This document shows, piece by piece, positions 8,867 to 17,727 of a DNA stretch of 64,000 nucleotides. Numbering within the stretch: position 1 is the first letter of the stretch; every line of letters starts with the position of its first letter. The translations under genes and the position numbers were made by a program. Under the pieces are notes generated by a model that saw only the letters and a list, made by a program, of their open reading frames with translations, did not search any database and was not told where the DNA came from. The stretch comes from JBBRHQ01 sp963738305 (lineage in GTDB: Bacteria; Actinomycetota; Thermoleophilia; Solirubrobacterales; 70-9). Location of the stretch: assembly GCA_963738305.1 (NCBI GenBank), contig CAVTVU010000003.1, positions 1 through 64,000 on the forward strand, given 5' to 3'.

Positions 8867-11800
8867 GCCATTTCGACCGGCTGACCAGGGAGCCCGAGCG
8901 CGGCGAGGGAGTCCGGATCGTCTACGTCTCGCCGCTGAAGGCGCTCTCCTACGACATCGAGCGGAACCTGCGTGCGCCGCTCCGAGGGATCGGTGGCCCC
9001 GCCGCGGACATCTCGGTCGGGCTGCGCACCGGCGACACCAGCCAGGCGGACCGCCGCTCGATGCGCCGCGACCCGCCCGACATCCTGATCACGACGCCGG
9101 AGTCGCTCTACCTGATGCTTTCCTCGGGCGCCCGGGAGATCCTCGCCTCCGCCGAGGCGGTGATCGTCGATGAGATCCACGCGATGGCCCAGTCGAAGCG
9201 CGGCTCGCATCTGGCGCTGACGCTGGAGCGTCTGGAGTGGCTGGCGCAGAAGGCCCGCAGAGAGGGCGAGGAGGAGGTCCCGGAGGCGCTTCAGCGGATC
9301 GGCCTCTCCGCGACCCAGCGACCCCTGGAGCGGATCGCCTCCTTCCTCGTCGGCCCCGGGCGGGAGTGCAGGATCGTCGACGCGGGCAGGACCAAGCAGC
9401 TCGACCTCGAGATCGTCGTCCCGGTCGAGGACATGTCCGATCCTGGCAGCAGCGGCTCCCCCGACGTGCCCGGGCGCCCGGCCGACGGAATGCCGAGCCA
9501 GCACACATCACCTGAACGGGTGGACCCCAACTTCGACGGCGCCTCGAACCCCCGCAGCATCTGGCCGGCCATCTACCCCGAGCTGCTGCGACTCGTCCGC
9601 GAGCACACGTCGACGATCATCTTCGTCAACAACCGCCGCGGCGCCGAACGTCTGGCCAAACGACTCAACGAACTGAACCTCGAGTTGCTCGAGCAGGAGG
9701 GTGCGCAAGATCGCGAGCGGCCTCTCCAGCGAGTGGCGTCGAATGGGACGGACCATCAATCGGCGATGAGCCGAAGGATGGTGGGACCCATTCGGCGACA
9801 GGACCCGCTGGCCAGGCCGAACCCGAGATCGCCCGCGCCCACCACGGGTCGCTCTCCCACGAGGAGCGGATCAATGTCGAGGAGCTGCTGAAGTCCGGAA
9901 AGCTGCCGTGCCTAGTCGCTACCTCCTCGCTGGAGCTGGGTATCGACATGGGGGCGCTCGACCTTGTCATCCAGGTCGAGTCGCCGAAGTCGGTGACCAG
10001 GGGCCTGCAGCGGATCGGTCGCGCCGGCCACGGGCTCGGCGAGGTCTCCAAGGGCCGGATCTTCCCCAAGTTTCGCGGCGATCTGCTCGAGTGCGCGGTC
10101 GTCGCCAAGCGGATGCGGGAGGGCGAGATCGAGGAGACGGTGATCCCCGCCAATCCCCTCGACGTGCTGGCGCAGCACCTCGTCTCGATGGCCGCGCTCG
10201 ACGAGTGGGAGGTGGAGGAGGTGGAGAAGCTCGTCACCGCCACAGAGCCCTTCCGCGAGCTCTCCCGCGAGCAGCTCGAGAACGTCCTCGACATGCTCGA
10301 CGGCCGCTACCCGTCCGACCGCTTCGCCGAGCTGCGCCCACGAATCGTCTGGGACCGCACCGCGGGCACGATCCACGGCCGCAAGGGGGCGCGGCAGCTG
10401 GCGGTCACCAACGCCGGCACGATCCCCGACCGTGGCCTGTTCGGGGTACACCTGCCCGACGGCCGCCGGGTCGGCGAGCTGGACGAGGAGATGGTCTACG
10501 AGGCCCGGCCGGGACAGTCGTTCCTGCTCGGGGCCTCGACCTGGAGGATCGAGGACATCACCCGCGATCGGGTGATCGTCACCCCGGCCCCCGGAACGCC
10601 CGGCGCGGTTCCGTTCTGGCGGGGCGACGGCATCGGCCGCCCGGCTGAGCTGGGCCGGGCGATCGGCGCCTTCGCCAGGGAGGCGGTCACTGCCGACCCC
10701 GAGCAGCTCGCCGACTCATACGACCTCGACCCGCGGGCCGCCCGCAACCTCGTCACCTACCTGCGCGAGCAGCAGGCCGCGACGAGGGTCGTCCCCTCCG
10801 ACGAGACGATCGTGGTCGAGCGCTTCCGCGACGAGATCGGGGACTGGCGGGTCTGCGTCCTCTCTCCCTTCGGGGGGCGCGTGCACGCCGCCTGGGGGCT
10901 GGCGCTCTCGCAGAAGATCCGCGACGAGCACGAGCTGGAGGCCGACGCGATCTGGTCCGATGACGGGATCGTCGTCCATCTCCCCGACGCGGACGAAGCG
11001 CCGCCCGCGGACCTCGTCCTGATCGAGCCCGACCAGCTCGAGGACCTGGTCGTCGCCGAGCTGGCCGGATCGGCCCTGTTCGGCGCCCGTTTCCGCGAGA
11101 ACGCCGCCCGCTCCCTGCTGATCCCCCGCGCCTATCCCGGCAAGCGCACGCCGCTGTGGCAGCAGCGGCTGAAGTCGCAGAGCCTGCTCGAGGTCGCTCG
11201 CGACTTCCCCCGCTTCCCGGTCATCCTCGAGACCTACCGCGAGTGCCTTCGCGACGTCCTCGACCTGACCTCGCTGGACGACATCCTCCGGCGCCTGCAC
11301 TCGCGGCGGCTGACCCTGGTCGAGGTCGAGACGCAGACCGCCTCGCCCTTCGCCTCGTCGCTGCTCTTCGACTACGTCGCCACCTACATGTACGAGGGCG
11401 ACACGCCGAACGCGGAGCGCCGGGCCGCGGCGCTGGCGCTCGACCGCGAGCTGCTGCGCGAGCTCCTGGGTCAGGACGAGCTGCGCGAGCTGATCGACCC
11501 CGAGGCGCTGGAGGAGGTCGAGGCGCAGCTCCAGCACCGCACCGAGGCAGGCCGGGCGAAGGACCGCGACGCACTCCAGCAGGTGCTGCGGAACCTCGGC
11601 GACCTGACCGAGGCCGAGTGCTCCGAGCGGGTCGCGGAGGGCTACTCCGCGGCGTCGATGCTGGAGAAGCTCGTCTCCGAGCGGCGGGCCGCCAAGATCC
11701 GGGTCGCGGGGGAGGAGCGCTACATCGCCGCCGAGGACGCGGGGCTCTACCGGGACGCGCTCGGGGTGCCGCCGCCCGCCGGCCTTCCCGACTCCTTCCT

Positions 11801-13283
11801 CGAACCTCATCCCGATCCGCTCGCCACCCTCCTGGGGCGCTACGCACGCACGCACGGCCCCTTCCCGACCGCGCAGCCGGCCGGCCGCTACGGGATCGAC
11901 CCGGCGCCGGCGCTGCGCGAGCTGGAGCGGGCCGGGACGCTGATCAGAGGTGAGCTACTGCCCGGGGGGACGGAGCGGGAGTGGTGCGACGCCGACGTCC
12001 TGCGACGGGTGCGCCGGGCCAGCCTTGCCCACCTGCGCCGCGAGGTCGAGCCCGCCGACCGACGCCAGCTCGCCCGCTTCCTCCCCGGCTGGCAGAACGT
12101 CGACGCCTACCGCGCGGCCGGGGCGGGCGTGGACCGGCTGCGCGAGGCGCTGATTCCGCTGCAGGGCGTCGTCCTGACGCCGAAGGTCTGGGAGTCAGAC
12201 GTCCTGCCGAGGCGCCTCGGTTCCTACAGCCCGGCCTGGCTCGACGAGCTCTGCACCAGCGGTGAGGTCGTCTGGCTCGGCGCCGGGGCGCTTGGCCGGA
12301 GCGACGGACGGGTGGCGCTGTACTACCGGGAGGACGTTCGGCTGGCCGGCCCGCCGCCCTCGAACGCGAAGCTGGAGCGCCCGGAAGGCGAGGTCCACGA
12401 GGCGATCCGCGAGCGGCTCGCCTCCGGGCCGAGCTTCTGGCTCGACGTCGAGGCCGACATCGAGGCGCCGGCCGAGGAGCTCCACACCGCCCTCTGGGAC
12501 CTTGCCTGGGCCGGTGAGGTGACGAACGACGCCTTCGCGCCGCTACGGGCGCCGCGACTGCGCTCGGTCAGCGCCTCGGAGCGCCGCGGCCGGCGCTTCT
12601 CCAGTCGCCGGGCGGGCGCCGGCGCCACCGTCCAGGGGCGCTGGTCGCTGACCGCGGACCTCCTCTCCGACGCCCCGGCGGCCGGGCCGCGGCTGCGTGC
12701 CCAGGCCGAGCTGATGCTGGAGCGCTACGGGATCGTCACCCGCGAGACGGTGCTCGCCGAGGGAGTGCCGGGTGGCTTCTCGACCCTCTACGCGGAGCTC
12801 GGGAACCTCGAGATGCTGGGGACGGCGCGCCGCGGCTACTTCGTCGAGGGGCTCGGGGGCGCCCAGTTCGCGCTGCCGGGAGCGGTCGAGCGGCTGCGCT
12901 CGCTGCCGGCCGAGGACGGCTCGCACCTACTGCTCGCCGCCACCGATCCGGCCAACCCCTACGGGGCCTCGCTGCCCTGGCCGAAGCCGGAGAGCGGTCG
13001 CCGGCCGGCCCGCGCTCCGGGCGCCTACGTTCTGCTGCGCGACGGTGAGCCGGTCCTCTACGTCGAACGCGGCGGGCGGGGCATCCTGCGATTGGCGGAG
13101 CTGGAGCAGGCCGAGCTGGCGTCGGCGATGGAGACGCTGGCCGGAGCGGTCGCCGCCGGCACCCTGCCGAGGCTGGGGATCGAGAAGCTCGACGGCGAGC
13201 CGGTGATCGGCTCCGGCCACGAGGAGACCCTGATCGCGGCCGGCTTCAGCCGCGGCCCGCGCAAGCTCACCGCGAGCGCATGA
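8867..13283 (+). CDS. lhr: Lhr-family ATP-dependent helicase, 5' truncated
   Basis: This is a superfamily 2 DNA helicase of the Lhr/Lhr-Core type, implicated in DNA repair in actinobacteria. The first recognisable residues are FDRLTREPERGEG, so motif I (Walker A) and the N-terminus are missing at the junction. Seen in order are IVYVSPLKALSYD (Ia), ITTPESLYLML, VDEIHAMA (DEIH, motif II), LSATQRP (III), IIFVNNRRGAERLA (IV), ATSSLELGIDMGA (V) and QRIGRAGHG (VI). A winged-helix domain and a long C-terminal half of the full-length Lhr kind follow. One frameshift lies at about 9,690-9,740, inside a low-similarity insert. The stop is at 13281. The gene runs into the nei-like gene 26 bp downstream. 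Confidence 0.9.
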
Positions 13284-13309
13284 GTCCCCACCGAGGGGAC
13301 GGCTGAGCT

Positions 13310-14103
13310 GTGGCCGAGGGCGACACGATTCTGCGGGCTGCGCGCCGGATCGACCAGGCTCTGGCCGGTCAGGAGGTGAGCGCCGAGGCGCCCAATCCGC
13401 GCGGGCGCGCCGCGGGGATCGAGCGCCTCGACGGCAAGGTGCTGCGCAGAGCGACCGCGCGGGGCAAGCACCTCCTGCTCGACTTCGACGGGCTCGTCCT
13501 CCACAGCCACCTCGGGATGAGCGGCTCCTGGCACCTCTACCGCCACGGGCAGCGCTGGTCGAAGCCGCCCCGGCAGCGCCTGGGCCGTGATCCGCGGCGA
13601 CGGGCACGAGGCGGTCCAGTGGGGAGGGCCGACCCTGCGGGTCCTGCGCTCCGGGCAGCTGCGGCGCGACCCGAAGCTGGCTCGGCTCGGCCCCGACGTC
13701 CTCTCTCCGGACTTCGAGCCGGAGCAGGCGATCGCGCGGATCCGCCAGGCAGGACCCCGACCGCGAGCTGGGCGACGCCCTGCTGGACCAGCGCCTGCTC
13801 GCCGGGATCGGGAACGTCTTCAAGAGCGAGGCGTGCTTCGCGGCGAGGCTCGACCCCGGGCTGCGCTTGGCGGAGCTCTCCGACGACGACCTCGCCGCGG
13901 TGATCGGCGTGGCGCGAGAGCAGATGCAGGCAGCGGTTCCCAGCGGGCGCCGGCCACGGTCGGTCTACGGGCGTCGCGGCGAGCCCTGCCGGCAATGTGG
14001 CACCCCGATCCGCTCGGCCGGACAGGGCAACTCCAACCGAACCACCTACTGGTGCCCGCGCTGCCAGGCCGCTGGCGGCGAGCGCCGTGCGGTTGGGCGA
14101 TAA
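13310..14103 (+). CDS. Fpg/Nei-family DNA glycosylase (endonuclease VIII-like)
   Basis: This is a base-excision repair glycosylase/AP lyase. The GTG start gives M-A-E-G-D-T-I. It is followed by GKVLRRATARGKHLLL (the conserved beta-hairpin lysine region), LHSHLGMSGSW and, after frameshifts near 13,570 and 13,755, LLDQRLLAGIGNVFKSE (the helix-two-turn-helix). A C-terminal zinc finger has CRQCG...YWCPRC. Restored length is about 264 residues, normal for the family. The second residue is Ala where family members use Pro as the catalytic nucleophile, so activity is uncertain unless that base is wrong. It sits 26 bp after lhr, consistent with a DNA-repair operon. Confidence 0.85.
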
Positions 14104-14110
14104 TCGCCTC

Positions 14111-14803
14111 ATGGCCGTGTCCGAGGAGAGTGCGGTCGAGCTGCTGAGGAAGGTGCCGCTGTTCTCGCAGCTCGAGGAGGATGAGCTGGTCCGCTTCTCG
14201 CGGGTTGCGGTCCCGCGTTCGTTTCCGTCCGGGACCCGCGTCTTCCACGAGGGCGATCGCTCCGACGCCTGCTACCTCGTGCGCTCCGGGGACTTCAGGG
14301 TCACTCGGGAGCATCCCGACGGGCGGGCCATCACCCTCGCCAACCTCGGCCGGGGAGACATCTTCGGGGAGCTGGCGATGCTGGACGGAGAGGTGCGCTC
14401 GGCCAGCGTCGAGGCGCTCAGCGACGGTGAGCTGCTCGCCCTCCCGGCCGCGGACGTGCGGTCCCTGCTGGCCCGCCACCCCGGGATCACCGTGAAGCTG
14501 GTCGCGGCACTGGTCAGGCGCCTGCGGAGCGCCAACGAGCGGATCGCCCGCCAGTCCTTCCAGACCGTTCCCAGCCGCGTCGCCGGGGTCCTCTCCCAGC
14601 TTGTCGCCGAGGAGGCCCCGGTCTCCGACGGAGGCGGGGTGACGATTCGCATGAACCAGGCCGACCTCGCCCAGCTCGCCGGCACCTCGCGCGAGAGCGT
14701 CAGCCGCTTCCTGGCCGAGCTGGAGCGGGCCGGCGTGGTCCGCTCCGGCCGCGGGCGGGTGACCGTGCTGGAGCCGGCCAAGCTTCGCAACTACATCTTC
14801 TGA
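14111..14803 (+). CDS. Crp/Fnr-family transcriptional regulator
   Basis: This is a 230-residue regulator. Residues 10-125 form a cyclic-nucleotide-binding-type beta-roll (LFSQLEEDELVRF, VFHEGDRSD, GDIFGELAMLDGEVRSASVEA). The central dimerisation helix is about 130-155. The C-terminal winged helix includes MNQADLAQLAGTSRESVSRFL as the recognition unit. The phosphate-cassette sequence FGELAMLDGEVRSAS resembles cNMP-binding members, but the ligand cannot be proved from sequence. The gene starts 7 bp after the glycosylase stop, so it may be co-transcribed with the repair genes. Its targets are unknown. Confidence 0.9.
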   Translation: MAVSEESAVELLRKVPLFSQLEEDELVRFSRVAVPRSFPSGTRVFHEGDRSDACYLVRSGDFRVTREHPDGRAITLANLGRGDIFGELAMLDGEVRSASVEALSDGELLALPAADVRSLLARHPGITVKLVAALVRRLRSANERIARQSFQTVPSRVAGVLSQLVAEEAPVSDGGGVTIRMNQADLAQLAGTSRESVSRFLAELERAGVVRSGRGRVTVLEPAKLRNYIF

Positions 14804-14838
14804 GCGGCCGAGCGGCGGCTCGCGATACTGGGCGGACG

Positions 14839-15234
14839 ATGCCGGGCGAGAACATCGACTCGCTTCAGCGGGCCAATGAGGCGATCAATCGGCGGGACCT
14901 GGATGCGTTCCTGGCTTTGATGGACGATGAGATCGAGGCCGGTCCTCGGCTGGTCTCGCTTGAAGGCGGCTACCGCGGCCATGAAGGGATCCGCCGCTGG
15001 TGGGCGAGCCTCTTCGACGCCTTCCCCGACTACGAGGTCGAGGTGGTCGGAGCCCTGGAGGCAGGAGATCTGACCGTCGCCGAGCTTCGCTGGCGCGGCC
15101 ACGGCGCGGGTAGCGATACACCGTTTGACGAAACGATCTGGCAGGTCGCGCGCTGGAAAAGCGGGAAGATGGTCCGGTGGCGCGTGCTCGACAGCCGCGC
15201 AGCGGCCATCGAGGAAGCCGGCCTCTCCGAGTAG
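14839..15234 (+). CDS. SnoaL/NTF2-like protein 1
   Basis: This is a 131-residue protein of the NTF2-like fold (cone-shaped alpha+beta barrel). Typical features are LQRANEAINRRDLDAFLALM at the start, a YRGHEGIRRWWASLF segment, a C-terminal W-K-S-G-K region and a short tail ending EEAGLSE. Such proteins act as small hydrolases or isomerases, or bind small ligands, but no specific activity can be assigned. It heads a run of three paralogues. Confidence 0.8.
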   Translation: MPGENIDSLQRANEAINRRDLDAFLALMDDEIEAGPRLVSLEGGYRGHEGIRRWWASLFDAFPDYEVEVVGALEAGDLTVAELRWRGHGAGSDTPFDETIWQVARWKSGKMVRWRVLDSRAAAIEEAGLSE

Positions 15235-15275
15235 CGCCTCACTGAAGCGAACGGATCGGGGGATACTGGGATCTG

Positions 15276-15662
15276 ATGTCGGAGGAGAACGTGGAGGTCG
15301 TCCGGGCCATGATCGAGGCATTTCAGGAGGGAGACGCGGATACATCCCTCTCCTGCTACGCAGAGGACGTCGTCTTCGAGCCGCTGGTGGCAGGGCCCTA
15401 TCACGGGCGGACGGGAGTGGTCGAGCAGATGACCGTCTGGATGGAGGAGTTCGACGACTACTGGTTCGAGATCGAGAGATTGATCGACGCAGGTGAGGTG
15501 GTCGTGCTCCTCTGGCGGCATGGCGGCAGGGGAACGACAAGCGGCATCCCGACCGAGGACGCTGCGGCGACGGTGTTCACCGTGCGAGATGGTCAGATCT
15601 GCCATGCGCGGGTGTTCGCCGACCGCGCCGAGGCCCTCGCCGCCGCAGGGCTGGAGGAATAG
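15276..15662 (+). CDS. SnoaL/NTF2-like protein 2
   Basis: This is a 128-residue paralogue of the previous protein. It begins MSEENVEVVRAMIEAF, has YHGRTGVVEQMTVWM in the central sheet/helix, and ends RAEALAAAGLEE. The EALxAAGL tail is shared by the SnoaL copies in this window. It lies 41 bp after copy 1 and 8 bp before copy 3, suggesting one transcript. The ligand is unknown. Confidence 0.8.
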   Translation: MSEENVEVVRAMIEAFQEGDADTSLSCYAEDVVFEPLVAGPYHGRTGVVEQMTVWMEEFDDYWFEIERLIDAGEVVVLLWRHGGRGTTSGIPTEDAAATVFTVRDGQICHARVFADRAEALAAAGLEE

Positions 15663-15670
15663 GTCCCGCG

Positions 15671-16072
15671 TTGGCGCAGGACGACCTCGAAATCGTGCGG
15701 TCGATGTGCGAGGCGTATTGCGGCGGCGACTATCCGGCTGCGCTCGGACTGCTCGACCCGGAGGTCGAGTGGCACGGGACGGTCGGCGGGCTATACGAGG
15801 GCCGGACCTTTCGGGGCCTTGACGAGGTCGTCGCCACGCTGATCGATGGGGCCAGTGCATGGGAGACCCATACACTCGAAGCCGCCGAGTTCGTCGACGC
15901 CGGGGACAAGGTCGTCGTCTTCTGGCACGAGCTTGGGCGGGGCAAGGAGAGCGGGGTCGAGGTCGAGACCGAAACGGCCTCGCTGTACTGGGTCGAGGGC
16001 GGGAAGATCGTGCGGGTCGCGCCCTACATGGACCGCGACGAGGCGCTCGAGGCAGCCGGGCTTACGGAGTAG
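15671..16072 (+). CDS. SnoaL/NTF2-like protein 3
   Basis: This is the third tandem paralogue, 133 residues, with a TTG start at 15671, 8 bp after copy 2. It shows LEIVRSMCEAYCGGDYPAAL, DPEVEWHG, YEGRTFRGLDEVVA and the tail DEALEAAGLTE. The next gene (pcm) begins 5 bp after its stop, so the copies and pcm may form an operon. The function beyond the NTF2 fold is unknown. Confidence 0.8.
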   Translation: MAQDDLEIVRSMCEAYCGGDYPAALGLLDPEVEWHGTVGGLYEGRTFRGLDEVVATLIDGASAWETHTLEAAEFVDAGDKVVVFWHELGRGKESGVEVETETASLYWVEGGKIVRVAPYMDRDEALEAAGLTE

Positions 16073-16077
16073 GAGCC

Positions 16078-16735
16078 GTGGTTGCGGCTCCAGCCCCCGA
16101 CGAGTTCGCGGCCGAGCGCCGGAGGATGGTCGAGCGCCAGCTGCGGCGGCGCGGGATCGGCGACGAAAGAGTGCTGGCCGCGATGGAGCAGATACCGCGC
16201 GAGAACTTCGTCGGCGAGCGCCAGCGTTCTCGCGCCTACGCCGACGCGGCGCTGCCGATCGCCGAAAGCCAGACCATCTCCCAGCCCTGGATCGTCGCGG
16301 CGATCTGCCAAGCGATGGCCTTGGAGGGCGGCGAGCGGGTTCTCGAGGTCGGCACCGGCTCGGGCTACTCGGCCGCCGTCCTCTCGCTGCTTGCCTCCGA
16401 GGTGATCACGATCGAGCGCTACGCCTCGCTAGCCGAGGGAGCGGAGACGTCGCTTCGCTCCGCGGGAGTGGCCAACGTCGAGGTGCTGGTCGGCGACGGC
16501 AGCCGCGGCCTGCCCGAGCGCGGCCCCTTCGATGCCATCGCGGTCCACGCGACCGCACCGGCGCCGCCCCCGGCCCTGCTCTCGCAGCTGGCCTACGGCG
16601 GCCGCCTCGTCGTGCCGATCTCCGCGGACGACGTCGACCTGCTGACCGTGTTCACCCGTCACGGGCGAGGAGTACGAGAGCGAGGTGATCGGCCCCTGCC
16701 GCTTCGTCCCCCTGATCGGGGAGGAGGGCTTTTAG
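16078..16735 (+). CDS. pcm: Protein-L-isoaspartate O-methyltransferase
   Basis: This is a SAM-dependent enzyme that repairs isoaspartyl residues in damaged proteins. The GTG start at 16078 gives MVAAPAPDEFAAERRRM. Diagnostic stretches are RQLRRRGIGDERVLAAM, IPRENFVG, YADAALPIAESQTISQP, the SAM motif VLEVGTGSGYSAAVL, VLVGDGSRGLP and LLSQLAYGGRLVVPI. One frameshift near 16,667 moves the last 24 residues into another frame, ending FVPLIGEEGF and a tag at 16733. Restored length is about 219 residues, as usual for Pcm. It follows three SnoaL genes closely. Confidence 0.9.
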
Positions 16736-16796
16736 GCTCGCGCTCCCCGGTTGGGAGCATTCCGGCGAAGCCCCGTTCGGGTACGCTCGCAGCGCC

Positions 16797-17201
16797 ATGA
16801 GGGGCGGCATCTACGTTCTCAACTTCTACTCGGCGGTGTTCGTCGACCAGCTCAAGCGCGGCCGCAAGACGGCGACGATCCGGCTCGGCGACAAGAGCAG
16901 CAAGTACGAGCGCGGCCAGGTCGTCTGGGTGACGGTCGGCTTCCGCCACAGCCCGCGCGAGAAGATCTTCTCGGCGGTGATCGACGACGTCGAGGTGAAG
17001 CGGGTCTCGCGAGCTCTCGCCGCGCGACATCGAGCACGACAACCCCGAGTTCCGCCGGCTCGAGGAGACGGTCAACTTCCTCGAGCAGATCTACGGGCGC
17101 ACGATCGGCGAGGAGGACATCGTCACCGTGATCCGCTTCTCGCAGATCTCGAGCCGGCCGCATCGCACTTCGGCAACGGCGAGACGCCCTCGCAGAACTG
17201 A
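16797..17201 (+). CDS. ASCH-domain protein
   Basis: This is a small protein with the ASCH fold (PUA-related, RNA or modified-base binding). The start MRGGIYVLNFYS leads to LKRGRKTATIRLGDKSSKY and RGQVVWVTVG, which are typical ASCH residues. A frameshift near 17,010 breaks the frame. The other frame continues LSPRDIEHDNPEF and IVTVIRFSQIS. The exact 3' end is uncertain because of the indel and could be a few tens of bases different. Role unknown. Confidence 0.65.
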   Translation: MRGGIYVLNFYSAVFVDQLKRGRKTATIRLGDKSSKYERGQVVWVTVGFRHSPREKIFSAVIDDVEVKRVSRALAARHRARQPRVPPARGDGQLPRADLRAHDRRGGHRHRDPLLADLEPAASHFGNGETPSQN

Positions 17202-17235
17202 ACCGCGGCCGGGGCGAGCGCGTAGGAGTCGGGAC

Positions 17236-17707
17236 ATGGCCGCTATCGCTTCCTGACGACCTGGCTGCTCGAGTCCCCGCGCGAGCCGGTCTGGGACGCG
17301 ATCTACGACCAGGCGAGCTGGCCGTGAGTGGTGGCGCGGGGTCGAGGAGGCGGAGGAGCTCGCCCGGGGAGCCGAGCGGCGTCGGATCCTGTCGCGGCTG
17401 GTCTGGCGCAGCCGCCTGCCCTATCCGAGCTCTCTTCGAGGTGACCACGGAGCGGGTCGAGCCGCCCCACCTGATGGCGGGGCGCGCGGTCGGCGAGCTG
17501 AGCGGGACCGGGACCTGGCGGCTTTCGAGGACGGCGGCGTGACCGCAGTCGTCTACGAGTGGAACGTGCGGACCTCGAAGGCGTGGATGAACCTGATCGC
17601 GCCGCTCGGCGGGGCCGGTGTTCGAGTGGAACCACGACTGGGTGATGGCCCGCGGCGGCGAGGGGATCGCCCGGCTGCTCGGCTGCCGGTTGCTGACGGC
17701 CGAGTAG
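17236..17707 (+). CDS. SRPBCC (START/Bet v1-like) protein
   Basis: This is a ligand-binding or polyketide-cyclase-like fold. With one base restored after the ATG at 17236 the protein starts M-G-R-Y-R-F and continues LTTWLLESPREPVWDAI. After a shift near 17,322 comes WWRGVEEAEEL, and another shift leads to RVEPPHLMAGRAVGELSG. The final segment VTAVVYEWNVRTSKAWM ends LLGCRLLTAE with a tag stop at 17705. At least three indels are present. Function unknown. It could act on a lipid or other hydrophobic ligand. Confidence 0.55.
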
Positions 17708-17727
17708 ACGGTCTGCTGCGCAGGACC

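Noticed and set aside
14839..16072. SnoaL genes as a polyketide cyclase cluster
   Set aside because: No polyketide synthase or tailoring genes lie nearby; the neighbours are a Crp regulator and pcm.
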